Assembly (NCBI GenBank): GCA_016705235.1
Contig: JADIYP010000001.1
Coordinates: forward strand, 62,001 to 126,000
Direction of reading: 5' to 3'
DNA length: 64,000 bases
Origin: Candidatus Leptovillus affinis
GTDB taxonomy: Bacteria > Chloroflexota > Anaerolineae > Promineifilales > Promineifilaceae
A program made the translations under genes and the position numbers. The notes beneath the pieces were generated by a model. That model saw nothing but the letters and a program-made list of their open reading frames with translations, was not told the DNA's origin and did not search any database. Of the stretch, positions 16,939-25,643 are shown piece after piece; position 1 is the first letter of the stretch, and each line of letters opens with the position of its first letter.

Positions 16939-18621
16939 TGCTTGTCTCCAAAATGGTTCCGTTACGGTTCCATTATCAAGCTGTCCGGTTGTGTTGTCAA
17001 GGGGGGCGAGAACGGCCGTTTGCCATTCCCACTCTCCTACTTCTCCTATTTTCGTCACTACACTCAAATACGCGCCATCAAAGGACCACTGCGGATTAGA
17101 AAGGCGTTCGCCGCCCGATTCAGCCAACGGGAAAGTGGTATTGTTGCGGGTATCGTAGATCGAGAGCCCCAATGTGGGGTCTGTATAGACAAAGCGGGCG
17201 CTATCAGGCGACCAGATTGGCAAGGCGGGAACGGCCGTTAGCGATGGCAGCATCTCTCCGGTTTCCAGGTCGTAAATTGCCAGGTCGGTTTCGGGCGTAA
17301 AGAAGGTGAAGTAACGGCCGTTGGGGGAGAAGGCATGGAAAGAAAGCAGACTTCCATAAGATGGCTGAGCTAAATAAACTGGAGCCGAAAATAAAAGTTC
17401 TTGGGTGTCCGAAATTGTTAACTGGATTCTTGGGCCTGTTTCATTTGAAGATACATATGCCAGATGGGATCTATCTGGTGAATAATCTCCAAGAAAAGCC
17501 CCTTCTTTTACCATTTCCAGCGTGTTAGCGGCCACATCCCAAAGTTGTAAATCCATTACTTTTTCGTGCTGTAAATCCGACTCAAGGATGTTGATTTCCT
17601 TGTTCCAGGTTTCCACCAGAATTTGATTTTTACCGGGGAGCCAATCAGAGTAACTTGAAGAGAAGTTTGGCGAAGGAAAGCTGATTGTTCCATCCTCTGA
17701 CAAAGAAAGGGAATGGGACCCCAGATCGTCAGTCAATTCTCCCTGTTCATTATGGACTGGCTCGACGGAAAATATAGCTACAGAGTTGAAAAATTCAGGA
17801 TTACCATATTCCACAATAGCAAAATCTGCACCTATGGCGTGAACTGTAGGATTGTACAACCAGGTGGTAGCAACTTGTTGATCAGTGCGCAAGTCGTGTA
17901 GCATTAAATAGCGGGCCATACCACCGCTGTAGATGCTATACAAAACGATTTCATCTCCTAACCAGCCATGTAAGTTCAAGTACCACCCTCTCAGATTTGT
18001 AAAAGTGGCATTGCCACTCTTGTCTAGTCGCCACAAGTCAACAGTAGCATAGCTATCATAGGGTTCCGTAGCCCGAGGGTCTTGTGTACCGCCGAAAAAG
18101 ATTTCTTGTCCGTTAGGAGACCAGGTGAAAACGGAAATACCAAGACAAGAAAACCCAACAGGAGTGATACCAACGCCCTCAAACAAAGGTGCTGTGGCAA
18201 GAAACACAAAATCATCCAGCAAGTCCCTGGATTCCGAGACCGGAGAACAATCTCGATAGACCAATTCATTTTTCACAGGCGACCAAGGGGTCGAAAAAGT
18301 AAAGATGTCGTTGATGCTGACTATGTGGGCTACGTTTTCTGACCAGACAACGTCAGGGGGCGAAGTTTCTGCTTGTACGGTAGCCACGGGTTCTGGAGGG
18401 GCAACAACTGTTGAGGTCGAAACGGGTGAAGGCGTTGGGCTGGCAACGGCCGTTCTCTCCAACAACGGTGTGGCAGTGGCAGAAGGAGTGGGCAACGGCC
18501 GTTCCGTTGGCGGGGCAGATGTGGTCGTGGGTGTGGGTGTGGGGGAGGAAACGGACGTACACCCCATCACGCCCAACAACAAAATCATGATAGAAAGCAG
18601 CCATACACAGCGAGTCATCAT
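16696..18621 (-). CDS. Lipoprotein with TolB/WD40-like propeller, in frame with the antitoxin
   Basis: 641 residues. A signal peptide ends in a lipobox LLGVMGC (Cys21), followed by a Thr/Pro/Ser-rich linker (about 22-85) and a beta-propeller-like domain (about 90-550). Repeated WSPNGQEIFF, FSPNGRYFTFF, WSPDSARFVY and WSFDGAYLSVV strands are typical of TolB/WD40-like blades. It should be anchored outside the membrane; the ligand is unknown. The reading frame has no stop after the propeller and continues in frame into the RHH antitoxin (last 80 residues). Either the true stop was lost when the toxin-antitoxin module arrived, or a real fusion exists. Since a secreted protein with a DNA-binding tail makes little sense, the antitoxin is probably made from its own internal start. 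Confidence 0.75.
   Translation of the reverse strand: MMTRCVWLLSIMILLLGVMGCTSVSSPTPTPTTTSAPPTERPLPTPSATATPLLERTAVASPTPSPVSTSTVVAPPEPVATVQAETSPPDVVWSENVAHIVSINDIFTFSTPWSPVKNELVYRDCSPVSESRDLLDDFVFLATAPLFEGVGITPVGFSCLGISVFTWSPNGQEIFFGGTQDPRATEPYDSYATVDLWRLDKSGNATFTNLRGWYLNLHGWLGDEIVLYSIYSGGMARYLMLHDLRTDQQVATTWLYNPTVHAIGADFAIVEYGNPEFFNSVAIFSVEPVHNEQGELTDDLGSHSLSLSEDGTISFPSPNFSSSYSDWLPGKNQILVETWNKEINILESDLQHEKVMDLQLWDVAANTLEMVKEGAFLGDYSPDRSHLAYVSSNETGPRIQLTISDTQELLFSAPVYLAQPSYGSLLSFHAFSPNGRYFTFFTPETDLAIYDLETGEMLPSLTAVPALPIWSPDSARFVYTDPTLGLSIYDTRNNTTFPLAESGGERLSNPQWSFDGAYLSVVTKIGEVGEWEWQTAVLAPLDNTTGQLDNGTVTEPFWRQAMVTITVKNIPDDLYADLKRAAANNRRSINSEIIVSIEQAVRSTRTDPDELLEKIRVLREATARYTLTDEILDQTINEGRP
16953..16973. 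promoter_or_regulatory. Candidate autoregulatory operator of the VapBC module
   Basis: A 21-bp imperfect palindrome: arms ATGG and CCAT outside, CCGT and ACGG inside, with TT mismatches between them. It lies 15 bp upstream of the antitoxin ATG. RHH antitoxins usually bind such palindromes over their own promoter; the assignment is inference. Confidence 0.5.
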
Positions 18622-18651
18622 GTAGGTTTACCTGAAATCTGTAATCTGCGC

Positions 18652-18891
18652 TCAATCAAGACGATCTTCATCCGGCGGTTCCGCATCGGCTACTTTGGCC
18701 AAAGCGGCCAGATAGTGATCGCGGTTTCCACGTGCGGCGCGCTCTTCAAGGTAGGTTTCCGTGGCCAGCGCAGAAATTTTTTCAGATAAGGCCAACGTGA
18801 CCAATTGATTTAATGAAATGCCCTCTTCTTGAGCCAAGTCTCGGGCCATTTTATGGAGGGATTCCGGTAATCTCAGGCTTAAGGTCGTCAT
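18652..18891 (-). CDS. Ribbon-helix-helix antitoxin of the second PIN module
   Basis: 79 residues. MTTLSLRLPESLHKMARDLA followed by EEGISLNQLVTLALSEKISAL is the HicB/CopG-type RHH fold seen in antitoxins paired with PIN toxins. The acidic C-terminus (ADAEPPDEDRLD) likely contacts the toxin. It overlaps the upstream toxin gene by 4 bp. Gene order is toxin first, the reverse of the first module. Confidence 0.85.
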   Translation of the reverse strand: MTTLSLRLPESLHKMARDLAQEEGISLNQLVTLALSEKISALATETYLEERAARGNRDHYLAALAKVADAEPPDEDRLD

Positions 18892-19316
18892 GGGATTTGT
18901 CCTATCTGGCGCAGAAAAGTTTGTGGCGTCATAGCTTTTAGCCCAAACCGTTCTATGCCAGCAAAATCTTTCGTGTTGAAGGTAATCAGGCTGTCGCAGC
19001 CGGCGGCAGCGGCTAATTCCAGCACCATATCATCTTTGGGATCGCGCAGAAATGGCCGCCACAAGAAAAATATTTTCTGCCGATTGCTGACCTGACACAG
19101 GTAATCCAAAATGTCATCCAGATCGTCAGGCGTAAGCGCTGTTTGGTGCAGAATTCTGCGTGCGGCGTCTTCATATTCGATGATCAGAGGAACAGAAACA
19201 TTTAACTGAAATAAGCCGCTGCCAACGAGCGTCAACAAACGATAAGCAGCGCCTCTCTTGGAAAGCAAGGCGGAAACAAACACGTTTGTGTCGATAACAA
19301 CTTGCGGTACGGCCAT
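18888..19316 (-). CDS. PIN-family toxin of the second module
   Basis: 142 residues. QVVIDTNVFVSALLSKRG at the N-terminus, LIIEYEDAARR (Glu), RDPKDDMVLELAAAAGCD and ITFNTKDF are the signature of the group annotated as putative toxin-antitoxin system toxin component, PIN family. It is predicted to be an Mg-dependent ribonuclease. The antitoxin follows with a 4-bp overlap. Upstream lies a truncated lipoprotein remnant. Confidence 0.88.
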   Translation of the reverse strand: MAVPQVVIDTNVFVSALLSKRGAAYRLLTLVGSGLFQLNVSVPLIIEYEDAARRILHQTALTPDDLDDILDYLCQVSNRQKIFFLWRPFLRDPKDDMVLELAAAAGCDSLITFNTKDFAGIERFGLKAMTPQTFLRQIGQIP

Positions 19317-19346
19317 AATGGTATTATATGCAATACCAAAGCCGGG

Positions 19347-19484
19347 TCAAGGATGATTTGGCGGCGTGGCAGTGGCGGAAAAGTTGGGTGTGGTCGTGGG
19401 TGTGGGGGAGGAAACGGCCGTACACCCCATCACCCCCACCCCCATCCAGACCAAACAGCCCAACAAAATGCGTCTATTGCTCAT
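19347..19484 (-). pseudogene. Truncated lipoprotein N-terminus
   Basis: 45 codons from ATG 19484 to TGA 19347. It encodes a signal peptide with lipobox GVMGC and a Thr/Pro linker very similar to the start of the lipoprotein at 18621, with GVMGCTxVSSPTPT shared. The DNA over this part is also closely similar to 18519-18579. No propeller domain follows, so it looks like the remnant of a second copy. A PIN module lies immediately downstream, as for the full-length copy. Confidence 0.6.
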
Positions 19485-19536
19485 TCCCCCAGATCCCAGA
19501 TATGCCAGGAAGCAAGAAACCCAGAGGCCGGCTTCA

Positions 19537-19575
19537 GCTCAGTCTCCAGTCTCCAGTCTCTAACCTCCCATCTCC
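19537..19575. repeat. Tandem heptamer array (GTCTCCA type)
   Basis: Period-7 copies of AGTCTCC/AGTCTCT just downstream of, and running into, the stop of the UMF1 transporter gene. Related to the arrays at 14399 and 22218. Confidence 0.7.
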
Positions 19576-20912
19576 CCCACGGCCGTTGCCCGCGCTTTCT
19601 TCTCGTTCACAAACAACAGCAAAATCAGGCCCACCAGCAAAAAGACGGCGATGGACAAAATCGCCATACGCTGCCCGCTCTGCTCCGCCAGGACCACGCT
19701 CTGCCCCTGCGCTGCGTAATACAAGGCCATCTCGGCGGCAATCCAGCCATACACCGCCGGGCCGATAAACGACGACGTGCGCCCGGCGACGGCAAAAAAG
19801 CCATAAAATTCGGCTCCCTGTCCCGGCGGGGCAAAGACGGCCACCATCGTCCGGCTGACCGACTGCGCCCCGGCCATCGCCACCCCGGCCACCGCGCCGA
19901 TGATGAAGAACGTGGTGCGCGTCTGGGCAAAATAGAGAGCAAACACCACCCCCATCATCATGAGTAGCGAGACGATCAGCGAGGGTTTGCCGCCCATGCG
20001 GTCCATGATGTGCCCAAAGGCAAACGCGCCGATCACGTTGGTGGCCTGTACCAGGATGACAAAAATGATCAGGTCTTGCTGATTCATGCCAAACAGCACC
20101 GCGCCAATGATCGCCGCAAAATCCAGGGCCATGATGATGCCGTCGTTGTAGATGAGGTAGGCCAGCATGAACTTGAGGAATTCGCGGAAACTGCCGGCCG
20201 TGCGGATGGTTTTGCCAAGCTGCTTAAAAGCTACGCTCAGGTAATTTTCGCCGGCGGGCAGTGGTTTGGCCTGGGCGCGTTCCGGCAGCCAGAGGAAAAG
20301 GGGGATGGCGGAGAGGGCGAAGAAAACGGCCGTGATCACCAACGTAATCCTCACCACCAGATCGCCCGACATCGCCAGCACGCCCTGCTGCTGCAAAACA
20401 ATCAAAGGCAGGGCGATGAGCAGGCACACAATGCCGCCGCCCGTGCCAATGGCCCAGCCGTTGCCGGAAATGCGTCCCATCTCCTCCGGCGCGGCAATCT
20501 CCGGCAGCAGTCCATCATAAAAGACCTGCGCGCTGCGGTAGCCAATCTCCGCCAGGATGAAGAAGCCCATGCCGATGGCCACCTGCCCAGGCGTGGCAAA
20601 AAACAGCCCGGCCGTAAACACCACGGTCATTACCGTGTAGAAGGCCAGCAGCCGCTTCTTGGACGCCGAAAAATCGGCGATGGCTCCCAAAATGGGCGAG
20701 GTGACGGCCACGACGAGCATGGCAATGCCCACAGACAGCCCCCACAGCCGCGAGCCTTCCGCCCCGCCGACAACGGTTCCCTGAAAATAGGCCGAATACA
20801 CGGCCAGCAGCACCACGGCCGCATACGCCGAGTTGCCAAAATCATACAAATACCAGGCCCAACGCTCCCGCCGCGTAGCCGCCGCCGGGGTGGTGGTGAT
20901 CGAAGTCGCCAT
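19560..20912 (-). CDS. MFS transporter, UMF1/Atg22-like
   Basis: 450 residues and about twelve membrane segments. The N-terminal WAWYLYDFGNSAYAAVV is the hallmark of the UMF1 family, named after yeast Atg22. SPILGAIADFSASKKRLLAF matches the conserved loop 2-3. Atg22 exports amino acids from the vacuole; bacterial members are thought to export small solutes, but substrates are mostly unknown. It lies downstream of the alcohol dehydrogenase and TauE-type exporter genes on the same strand, with a heptamer hairpin in between, so a joint transcript is uncertain. Confidence 0.88.
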   Translation of the reverse strand: MATSITTTPAAATRRERWAWYLYDFGNSAYAAVVLLAVYSAYFQGTVVGGAEGSRLWGLSVGIAMLVVAVTSPILGAIADFSASKKRLLAFYTVMTVVFTAGLFFATPGQVAIGMGFFILAEIGYRSAQVFYDGLLPEIAAPEEMGRISGNGWAIGTGGGIVCLLIALPLIVLQQQGVLAMSGDLVVRITLVITAVFFALSAIPLFLWLPERAQAKPLPAGENYLSVAFKQLGKTIRTAGSFREFLKFMLAYLIYNDGIIMALDFAAIIGAVLFGMNQQDLIIFVILVQATNVIGAFAFGHIMDRMGGKPSLIVSLLMMMGVVFALYFAQTRTTFFIIGAVAGVAMAGAQSVSRTMVAVFAPPGQGAEFYGFFAVAGRTSSFIGPAVYGWIAAEMALYYAAQGQSVVLAEQSGQRMAILSIAVFLLVGLILLLFVNEKKARATAVGEMGG

Positions 20913-20934
20913 TGTTCCTCCTTAACAAAATGCG

Positions 20935-20992
20935 GAGTGTGGAGCGCGGAGTGCGGAATGTGACCGGAAAATTCCGCACTCCACACTCCGCA
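20935..20992. repeat. Heptamer hairpin (ACTCCGC type)
   Basis: Inverted heptamer arrays. GGAGTGCGGAAT (20948-20959) pairs perfectly with ATTCCGCACTCC (20971-20982), and both sides extend with further GGAGTGN/ACTCCNC units. It lies between the alcohol dehydrogenase stop and the UMF1 gene start and might act as a terminator or processing site. Confidence 0.8.
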
Positions 20993-20993
20993 C

Positions 20994-22208
20994 TCACAAC
21001 TCAAATGCCACTTTTACCGACTGATACGTTTTTTTGTCGATGGCGACCTGGAAGGCGCGGCGGTATTCGTCCAGAGGGAAGCGGTGCGTCAGCAGCGGCT
21101 CCACCTGGAATTTTCCGTCCAGCATCCAGCGCATCGCCAGATCGAACGTTGACAGGCTCTCCCCTTGCCAATCAACCACGTCGTGGCCCACCGCCCCCAG
21201 CAAATCCACCTCCTGATACCAGATTGGCGTCACGTCCAGCCTCATGCGGTGCAGGTTGACGCCCACCAGCACCACCGCGCCGCCTGCCCGTGTCCAGCGC
21301 AAGGCGTTGTTTAACGTGGCTTCGCTGCCCACCACGTCATACACAATGTCAAAACCGCCCAGCAGCATCCGATTGTCGCCGCGCCCGGCGTAGAGGCTGG
21401 CTCCGGTCAGCTCAACGGTCGCCTCGTAGCCATCCTCATGGGCAAAGATGATGTGCTGCGCGCCGAACTGCCGGGCCAGGTCGGCCTGCCAGGGGTATTG
21501 GGTAACGGCCGTTATCTCACACCCTACCTCCAGCGCCGCCAACGCCTGAATCAGCAGGAAGCCAATCGGCCCCACGCCATACACCAGCACTTTGTCGCCC
21601 GGCTTGGGAATTTTGCGCCAGGCGGCGTGGATGGCCACCGCGCACGGCTCCGTGAAGATGGCCTGCTCGTCGCTCAGGCCGGCCAGCACCGGCACCAGCG
21701 CCGCCGCCGGGCTGATGAACGTATCGCCAAAGCCGCCGCCAATGGGCGCGTGGGCCTTCGGCTCGGAGGCGCGCTGGCATAACACGCGATGGCCGCGCTG
21801 GCAGGGCGGGCAGTAGTCGCGCTCTGGCAGGCCGCGCGCGCGGCAGTCGTCGGCGCGGCCCCAACGCACCACGCGGTCGCCCACTTGCAGCCCCGGCGCG
21901 GAATCGGGATGCACTTCCACCACGTCGCCGACCATCTCGTGGCCCAGGTAGATGCGTTTGTGCGAGGGCAGGGCCACCGGGGCCACGTCCAGGCCAGAAT
22001 CGACAAAAATCTGGTGCAAATCGCTGCCGCAGATGCCGCACAGCCGGTTGCGCACGCGCACCCAGTTAGCCGCCGGCAGCGGCGGATCGGCCATCTGCGC
22101 CAGCCGCAGCGACGACGTGGGCGCAAAATAAGCCGCCGGGCTGACCTTGCCCAACAGCCGGGTCAGCACGATGCGGGGTACGGAGATGTCGAGGTACATT
22201 GTTTTCAT
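20994..22208 (-). CDS. Zinc-dependent alcohol dehydrogenase-like protein (MDR)
   Basis: 404 residues from ATG 22208. The frame runs 22 codons further upstream through a heptamer array and is trimmed here, though no clear ribosome site marks the start. Catalytic-zinc residues are in CGICGSDLH and GHEMVGDV. A structural-zinc-like Cys set is DDCRARG...DYCPPCQRGHRVLCQ. The Rossmann motif is GVGPIGFLL, about residues 190-200. The long insert with the Cys set is typical of MDR enzymes acting on alditols or threonine-like substrates, but the substrate is not defined. The TauE/SafE exporter lies upstream and the UMF1 transporter downstream. Confidence 0.82.
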   Translation of the reverse strand: MKTMYLDISVPRIVLTRLLGKVSPAAYFAPTSSLRLAQMADPPLPAANWVRVRNRLCGICGSDLHQIFVDSGLDVAPVALPSHKRIYLGHEMVGDVVEVHPDSAPGLQVGDRVVRWGRADDCRARGLPERDYCPPCQRGHRVLCQRASEPKAHAPIGGGFGDTFISPAAALVPVLAGLSDEQAIFTEPCAVAIHAAWRKIPKPGDKVLVYGVGPIGFLLIQALAALEVGCEITAVTQYPWQADLARQFGAQHIIFAHEDGYEATVELTGASLYAGRGDNRMLLGGFDIVYDVVGSEATLNNALRWTRAGGAVVLVGVNLHRMRLDVTPIWYQEVDLLGAVGHDVVDWQGESLSTFDLAMRWMLDGKFQVEPLLTHRFPLDEYRRAFQVAIDKKTYQSVKVAFEL

Positions 22209-22217
22209 AGGAAAGAA

Positions 22218-22270
22218 GGAGATTGGAGATTGGGGCGTCTCGCGCAATCTCCAACCTCTAATCTCTAATC
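22218..22270. repeat. Heptamer hairpin (TCTCCAA/TCTAATC type)
   Basis: TTGGAGATTG (22223-22232) pairs with CAATCTCCAA (22245-22254), and further TCTCTAA units follow. It fills the gap between the TauE-like gene stop and the alcohol dehydrogenase start. Confidence 0.78.
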
Positions 22271-22981
22271 TCAAATGATCAAAGAAACACCCAACACCAA
22301 TATCAACCCCGTCACCAGTTTGCGGAATTGGGCTTTGTTGATTTTGGCGTCGAGGCGGGCGGCGGTGAAGATGCCCAGGAAGAGGGCGGGGATGGCGGTG
22401 AGGTAGAAGGTGAACACGGCCGTTGTCAGATGCCCCAGCACCCCATGCCCAAACACCACCAACATACCTTGTAACAAAAACAAGGCTTGCAGCACGGCGC
22501 GAAACTCATCGCGCGGCCATTGGCGCAGCGAGCCGTAGACAATGACCGGCGGGCCGGGCACGTTGTAGGCTCCGCCCAGGCAGCCAGACAAAAAGCCCAC
22601 GCCGTAACCCCAGCCGGTCGGCACGACAAAGGCCAGGGTGGGATTGATGAAGGCATAAAGGGCGTAAGTTATGAGCAGTAAACCGAGGAGGAATTTAACG
22701 GCCGTTTCCGGCACACTCGCCACCAGCCACAGGCCCACCGGCACGCCCAAAGCCGCCGCCAACGCCAGCCGTTTCAGCTCGCCCAGGTTGATCGACCGGC
22801 GGTAACGTGCCAGATTGACCGCATAGAGGGTTACGGCAATGAGCGAAACAAGGGGAACGGCCGTGCCCAACCCCATCACCAGCGTCAGCAAAGGCATCAC
22901 CAGCAGCGCAAAACCAAAGCCAGACAAGGTCTGCATCAAAGCCGCAAAATAAACGATAAAAGCCAGGAGAAGAAAAGTCAT
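22271..22981 (-). CDS. TauE/SafE family anion exporter
   Basis: 236 residues with about seven to eight hydrophobic segments. The N-terminal LMQTLSGFGFALLVMPLL repeats in modified form as GVGFLSGCLGGAYNVPGPPV in the second half, the two-repeat architecture of TauE/SafE (formerly DUF81) proteins. Family members export sulfite, sulfoacetate or other organosulfur anions. The ThDP enzyme upstream in the window could act on sulfoacetaldehyde, but that link is speculative. It is in the same direction as the alcohol dehydrogenase. Confidence 0.88.
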   Translation of the reverse strand: MTFLLLAFIVYFAALMQTLSGFGFALLVMPLLTLVMGLGTAVPLVSLIAVTLYAVNLARYRRSINLGELKRLALAAALGVPVGLWLVASVPETAVKFLLGLLLITYALYAFINPTLAFVVPTGWGYGVGFLSGCLGGAYNVPGPPVIVYGSLRQWPRDEFRAVLQALFLLQGMLVVFGHGVLGHLTTAVFTFYLTAIPALFLGIFTAARLDAKINKAQFRKLVTGLILVLGVSLII

Positions 22982-23220
22982 CGAAGCGCCAGGCCGGTTT
23001 AGATGCTGCGTTTGAAGCCTGGCTGTGGCGAGGAGTGTCAGTACATTAAGAGGAAATGTGCGCCAATGGACAGGCCAACAATGGAGGCGGCCACAAGAAC
23101 GAGTGGCTGCGTATCAAGAAAAATTATAACTGGCAAACGACAGATAATCCAGATAAATCGCAGCAAACGTCATACCTCATCTGCTTTGGAGACATGACGT
23201 CTGCTGCGTCAGGCAAAAAT

Positions 23221-24558
23221 TTACGGATTCATCCGGTTTAAGGTGCGCGGGAAGGGGCTTGTCTGGCGGATATGCTCAATGCCGCAAATCCAGGCCACTG
23301 TGCGCTCCAGACCCAAACCAAAGCCACTGTGCGGCACGCTGCCATACCGGCGCAAATCAATATACCACTGATAATGCTCCTCCGGCAGTTGGTGGCGCTG
23401 GATCGCCGCCAGCAGCACTTCCGGGTCGCTCATGCGCTCGCTGCCGCCGATAATCTCGCCATACCCTTCCGGAGCCAACAAATCGACGCTTTTGCACACT
23501 TCCGGCCGGCCGGGCCATGGTTCCATATAAAACGCCTTCACCTGCGAGGGATAGCCATACACAAACACGGGTTTATCAAACTGCTGGGTTAGATAGGTTT
23601 CGTGCGGCGAACCAAAGTCATCGCCCCACTCAATGTTGAGCTGCTCTTTGATTTCCGGGTCATCCGTCGCTTCGCGGATGGCGTGGATGCGCTCGATGGC
23701 CTCGTCGTAGCTGATACGTGGGAAGGGCGGTTTGATGGCTTCTAGCGCCGTCAGATCACGCTCCAAGTAGGCCAGCTCATTGCGCCGCTTCTCTATCGTC
23801 GTTTGCACCACGTAGCTGACAAATTCTTCTTCAAAAGCCATCAGATCGTCCAGATCAAAAAAGGCCATTTCCGGTTCTACCATCCAAAATTCGGCCAGAT
23901 GGCGGCGGGTTTTGGATTTTTCGGCGCGAAAGGTGGGGCCAAAGCAGTAGACTTTGCCAAAGGCCATGATGTCGGCCTCGTTGTAAAGCTGGCCGGTTTG
24001 GGCCAGATACGCCTTTTCCTCGAAGTAATCTACCTGGAACAAGGTGCTGGTTCCTTCGGCGGCGGCGGGGGTGATGATGGGGGTGTCGATATTGAGGAAC
24101 CCTCGATCATCCAAAAAGTCGATGATGGCGCGCTTGATGGTGGCGCGCACACGCATCACCGCCCACTGCTGGCTGGAGCGCAGCCACAGATGACGGTTAT
24201 CCATCAAAAATTCCACGCCGTGTTCTTTGGGGGTGATGGGGTAGTCGCTGACATCTTGCAGAACGGTGACTTGCGCGATGGCGATTTCGTAGCCGCCGGG
24301 GATGCCTGGGGCACGGCCGTTTTCCTTCACAGTCCCGGTCACCACCAACGACGACTCCTGCCCCAGCCGCTTAAGCGTCTCGAACAGCTCTTCGCCGATT
24401 TCCGGCTGATAGGCGACGCCCTGGCAAATGCCTGTGCCATCGCGCAGACGGACAAACATCAGTTTGCCTTTGCGGGTACTGGCATACAACCAGCCTTTCA
24501 ACATGACCTGCTGACCCACAAAGTCAGCGATTTTTTCGATGGTAAATTCGTTGCTCAT
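23221..24558 (-). CDS. asnS: Asparaginyl-tRNA synthetase
   Basis: 445 residues, full length. The N-terminal OB-fold anticodon-binding domain has GQQVMLKGWLYASTRKGKL. The class II core has the motif-2 region FGPTFRAEKSKTRRHLAEFW (about 207-226) and motif 3 GFGLGLERTVAWICG (about 417-431). The ending HIRQTSPFPRTLNRMNP is typical of AsnRS rather than AspRS. It charges tRNA-Asn in the cytoplasm. A short hairpin (22988-22994 with 23017-23023) is the only candidate 3' structure in the 239-bp gap before the TauE-like gene; nothing else is seen there. Confidence 0.96.
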   Translation of the reverse strand: MSNEFTIEKIADFVGQQVMLKGWLYASTRKGKLMFVRLRDGTGICQGVAYQPEIGEELFETLKRLGQESSLVVTGTVKENGRAPGIPGGYEIAIAQVTVLQDVSDYPITPKEHGVEFLMDNRHLWLRSSQQWAVMRVRATIKRAIIDFLDDRGFLNIDTPIITPAAAEGTSTLFQVDYFEEKAYLAQTGQLYNEADIMAFGKVYCFGPTFRAEKSKTRRHLAEFWMVEPEMAFFDLDDLMAFEEEFVSYVVQTTIEKRRNELAYLERDLTALEAIKPPFPRISYDEAIERIHAIREATDDPEIKEQLNIEWGDDFGSPHETYLTQQFDKPVFVYGYPSQVKAFYMEPWPGRPEVCKSVDLLAPEGYGEIIGGSERMSDPEVLLAAIQRHQLPEEHYQWYIDLRRYGSVPHSGFGLGLERTVAWICGIEHIRQTSPFPRTLNRMNP

Positions 24559-24722
24559 GGTTTTCTCCCAATGCGGTTTCGGTAAGCGATTGTACCACGT
24601 TCAGCCGCCTCGCGTCATATGCCGCACGCCAAAAATCGGGCAGACATCATACGGGTCAGCGCAGAAAACTTTATGAAATTCTCACATAATGCCATTGACC
24701 ATCGCGTAGTAGTTGTTTAGAA

Positions 24723-24739
24723 TATGACTATTAGTCATA
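24723..24739. promoter_or_regulatory. Palindromic operator upstream of the TrmB-type regulator
   Basis: TATGACTATTAGTCATA is a perfect 17-bp palindrome around a central base, 22 bp upstream of the regulator ATG. It is a good candidate for autoregulation. Confidence 0.55.
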
Positions 24740-24761
24740 AAACAAACAACTAGGTCAGGAC

Positions 24762-25553
24762 ATGGATTTATTAGCAGACTTAACCAAAATCGGATTCACG
24801 GAATATGAAGCAAAGGTTTATCTGGCGCTCCTGCGGGAATACCCGGCCACAGGCTACCAGCTCAGCAAAGAATCGGGCGTTCCTCGCTCGATGGTGTATG
24901 AAGCGCTGAAGCGGCTGCACGGCCGTGGCGCAGCGCTGGAAACAGTCGAAGATCGGGCTACCCTATACCGTCCCCTGCCACCCCAAATTCTGCTAGACAG
25001 ACATCAGGAAGAGCACGAACGCCTGCTCCAAGATTTGGAGCAAGGGCTGAATGCTTTATACACCTCCGTGGCCGACAACCGCGTCTGGGCAATCAGCGGG
25101 CGCACGGCCGTTCTCGCCTATGCCGCCAAACTCATCCGCGAAGCCCAGACTGAACTATTTTTAGTTCTCACCGATGAAGACCTGGCCGCCCTACGGCTAG
25201 ACATCATCGCCGCCGCCGAACGCGGGCTGGAAATAAACACCCTGCTAACCGGCAGCGGCGCCCTAAACTGCGGCCGCGTCGCCTACCATCCGCCGCTCGA
25301 AAGCGAACTACAAGGTCTCACCGCCACGCTGCTCGTGCAAACAGATGAAGTTGAAGTGCTGATCGCCAGCGCTGCACCACACCATGAAACCACCGCGACC
25401 ATCACCCGCAACCAGGATTTGGTCCTCATTGCGCGGCAGTTTGTCTGGATGGAAATGTTCACTCAGCGCATTTATGCTCAATTGGGCGCAGACCTGTTAG
25501 CCCGCCTGGACCCTGAAGATCGCGAAATCTTCGCCAGCCTGGGTTCGCATTAG
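24762..25553 (+). CDS. TrmB-family transcriptional regulator
   Basis: 263 residues. The N-terminal winged helix (about 5-75) contains IGFTEYEAKVYLALL, SGVPRSMVYEALKRL and LYRPLPP, the TrmB signature. A coiled segment (about 80-100) and a PLD-like effector domain (about 105-230, ISGRTAVLAYAAKLIREAQ) follow. TrmB regulators sense sugars or other small ligands. It has a palindrome just upstream and a metal ATPase gene 90 bp downstream, so control of metal export is a plausible inference. The ribosome site is weak. Confidence 0.88.
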   Translation: MDLLADLTKIGFTEYEAKVYLALLREYPATGYQLSKESGVPRSMVYEALKRLHGRGAALETVEDRATLYRPLPPQILLDRHQEEHERLLQDLEQGLNALYTSVADNRVWAISGRTAVLAYAAKLIREAQTELFLVLTDEDLAALRLDIIAAAERGLEINTLLTGSGALNCGRVAYHPPLESELQGLTATLLVQTDEVEVLIASAAPHHETTATITRNQDLVLIARQFVWMEMFTQRIYAQLGADLLARLDPEDREIFASLGSH

Positions 25554-25564
25554 CAAGTGCTACC

Positions 25565-25621
25565 CTCCCGAAGGCGAATGGACGGGGACTACCTCTGGGG
25601 GTCGCCTTCGGGAGTTTTTTT
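25565..25621 (+). terminator. Strong hairpin terminator or attenuator between regulator and ATPase
   Basis: CTCCCGAAGGCGA (25565-25577) pairs perfectly with TCGCCTTCGGGAG (25602-25614), followed by seven T. The loop is 24 bases. It lies 23 bp before the ATPase start and could be a terminator for the regulator or an attenuator for the ATPase. Confidence 0.88.
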
Positions 25622-25643
25622 ATAAACCACAAGGATCGAACCA

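Noticed and set aside
19302..19967. Plus-strand frame over the lipoprotein remnant and UMF1 gene
   Set aside because: It crosses two minus-strand genes and encodes His/Pro/Arg-rich low-complexity sequence.
22982..23220. Small plus-strand frames between the TauE-like gene and asnS
   Set aside because: No ribosome site, no conserved motif and unbiased codons; the gap holds only a weak hairpin.
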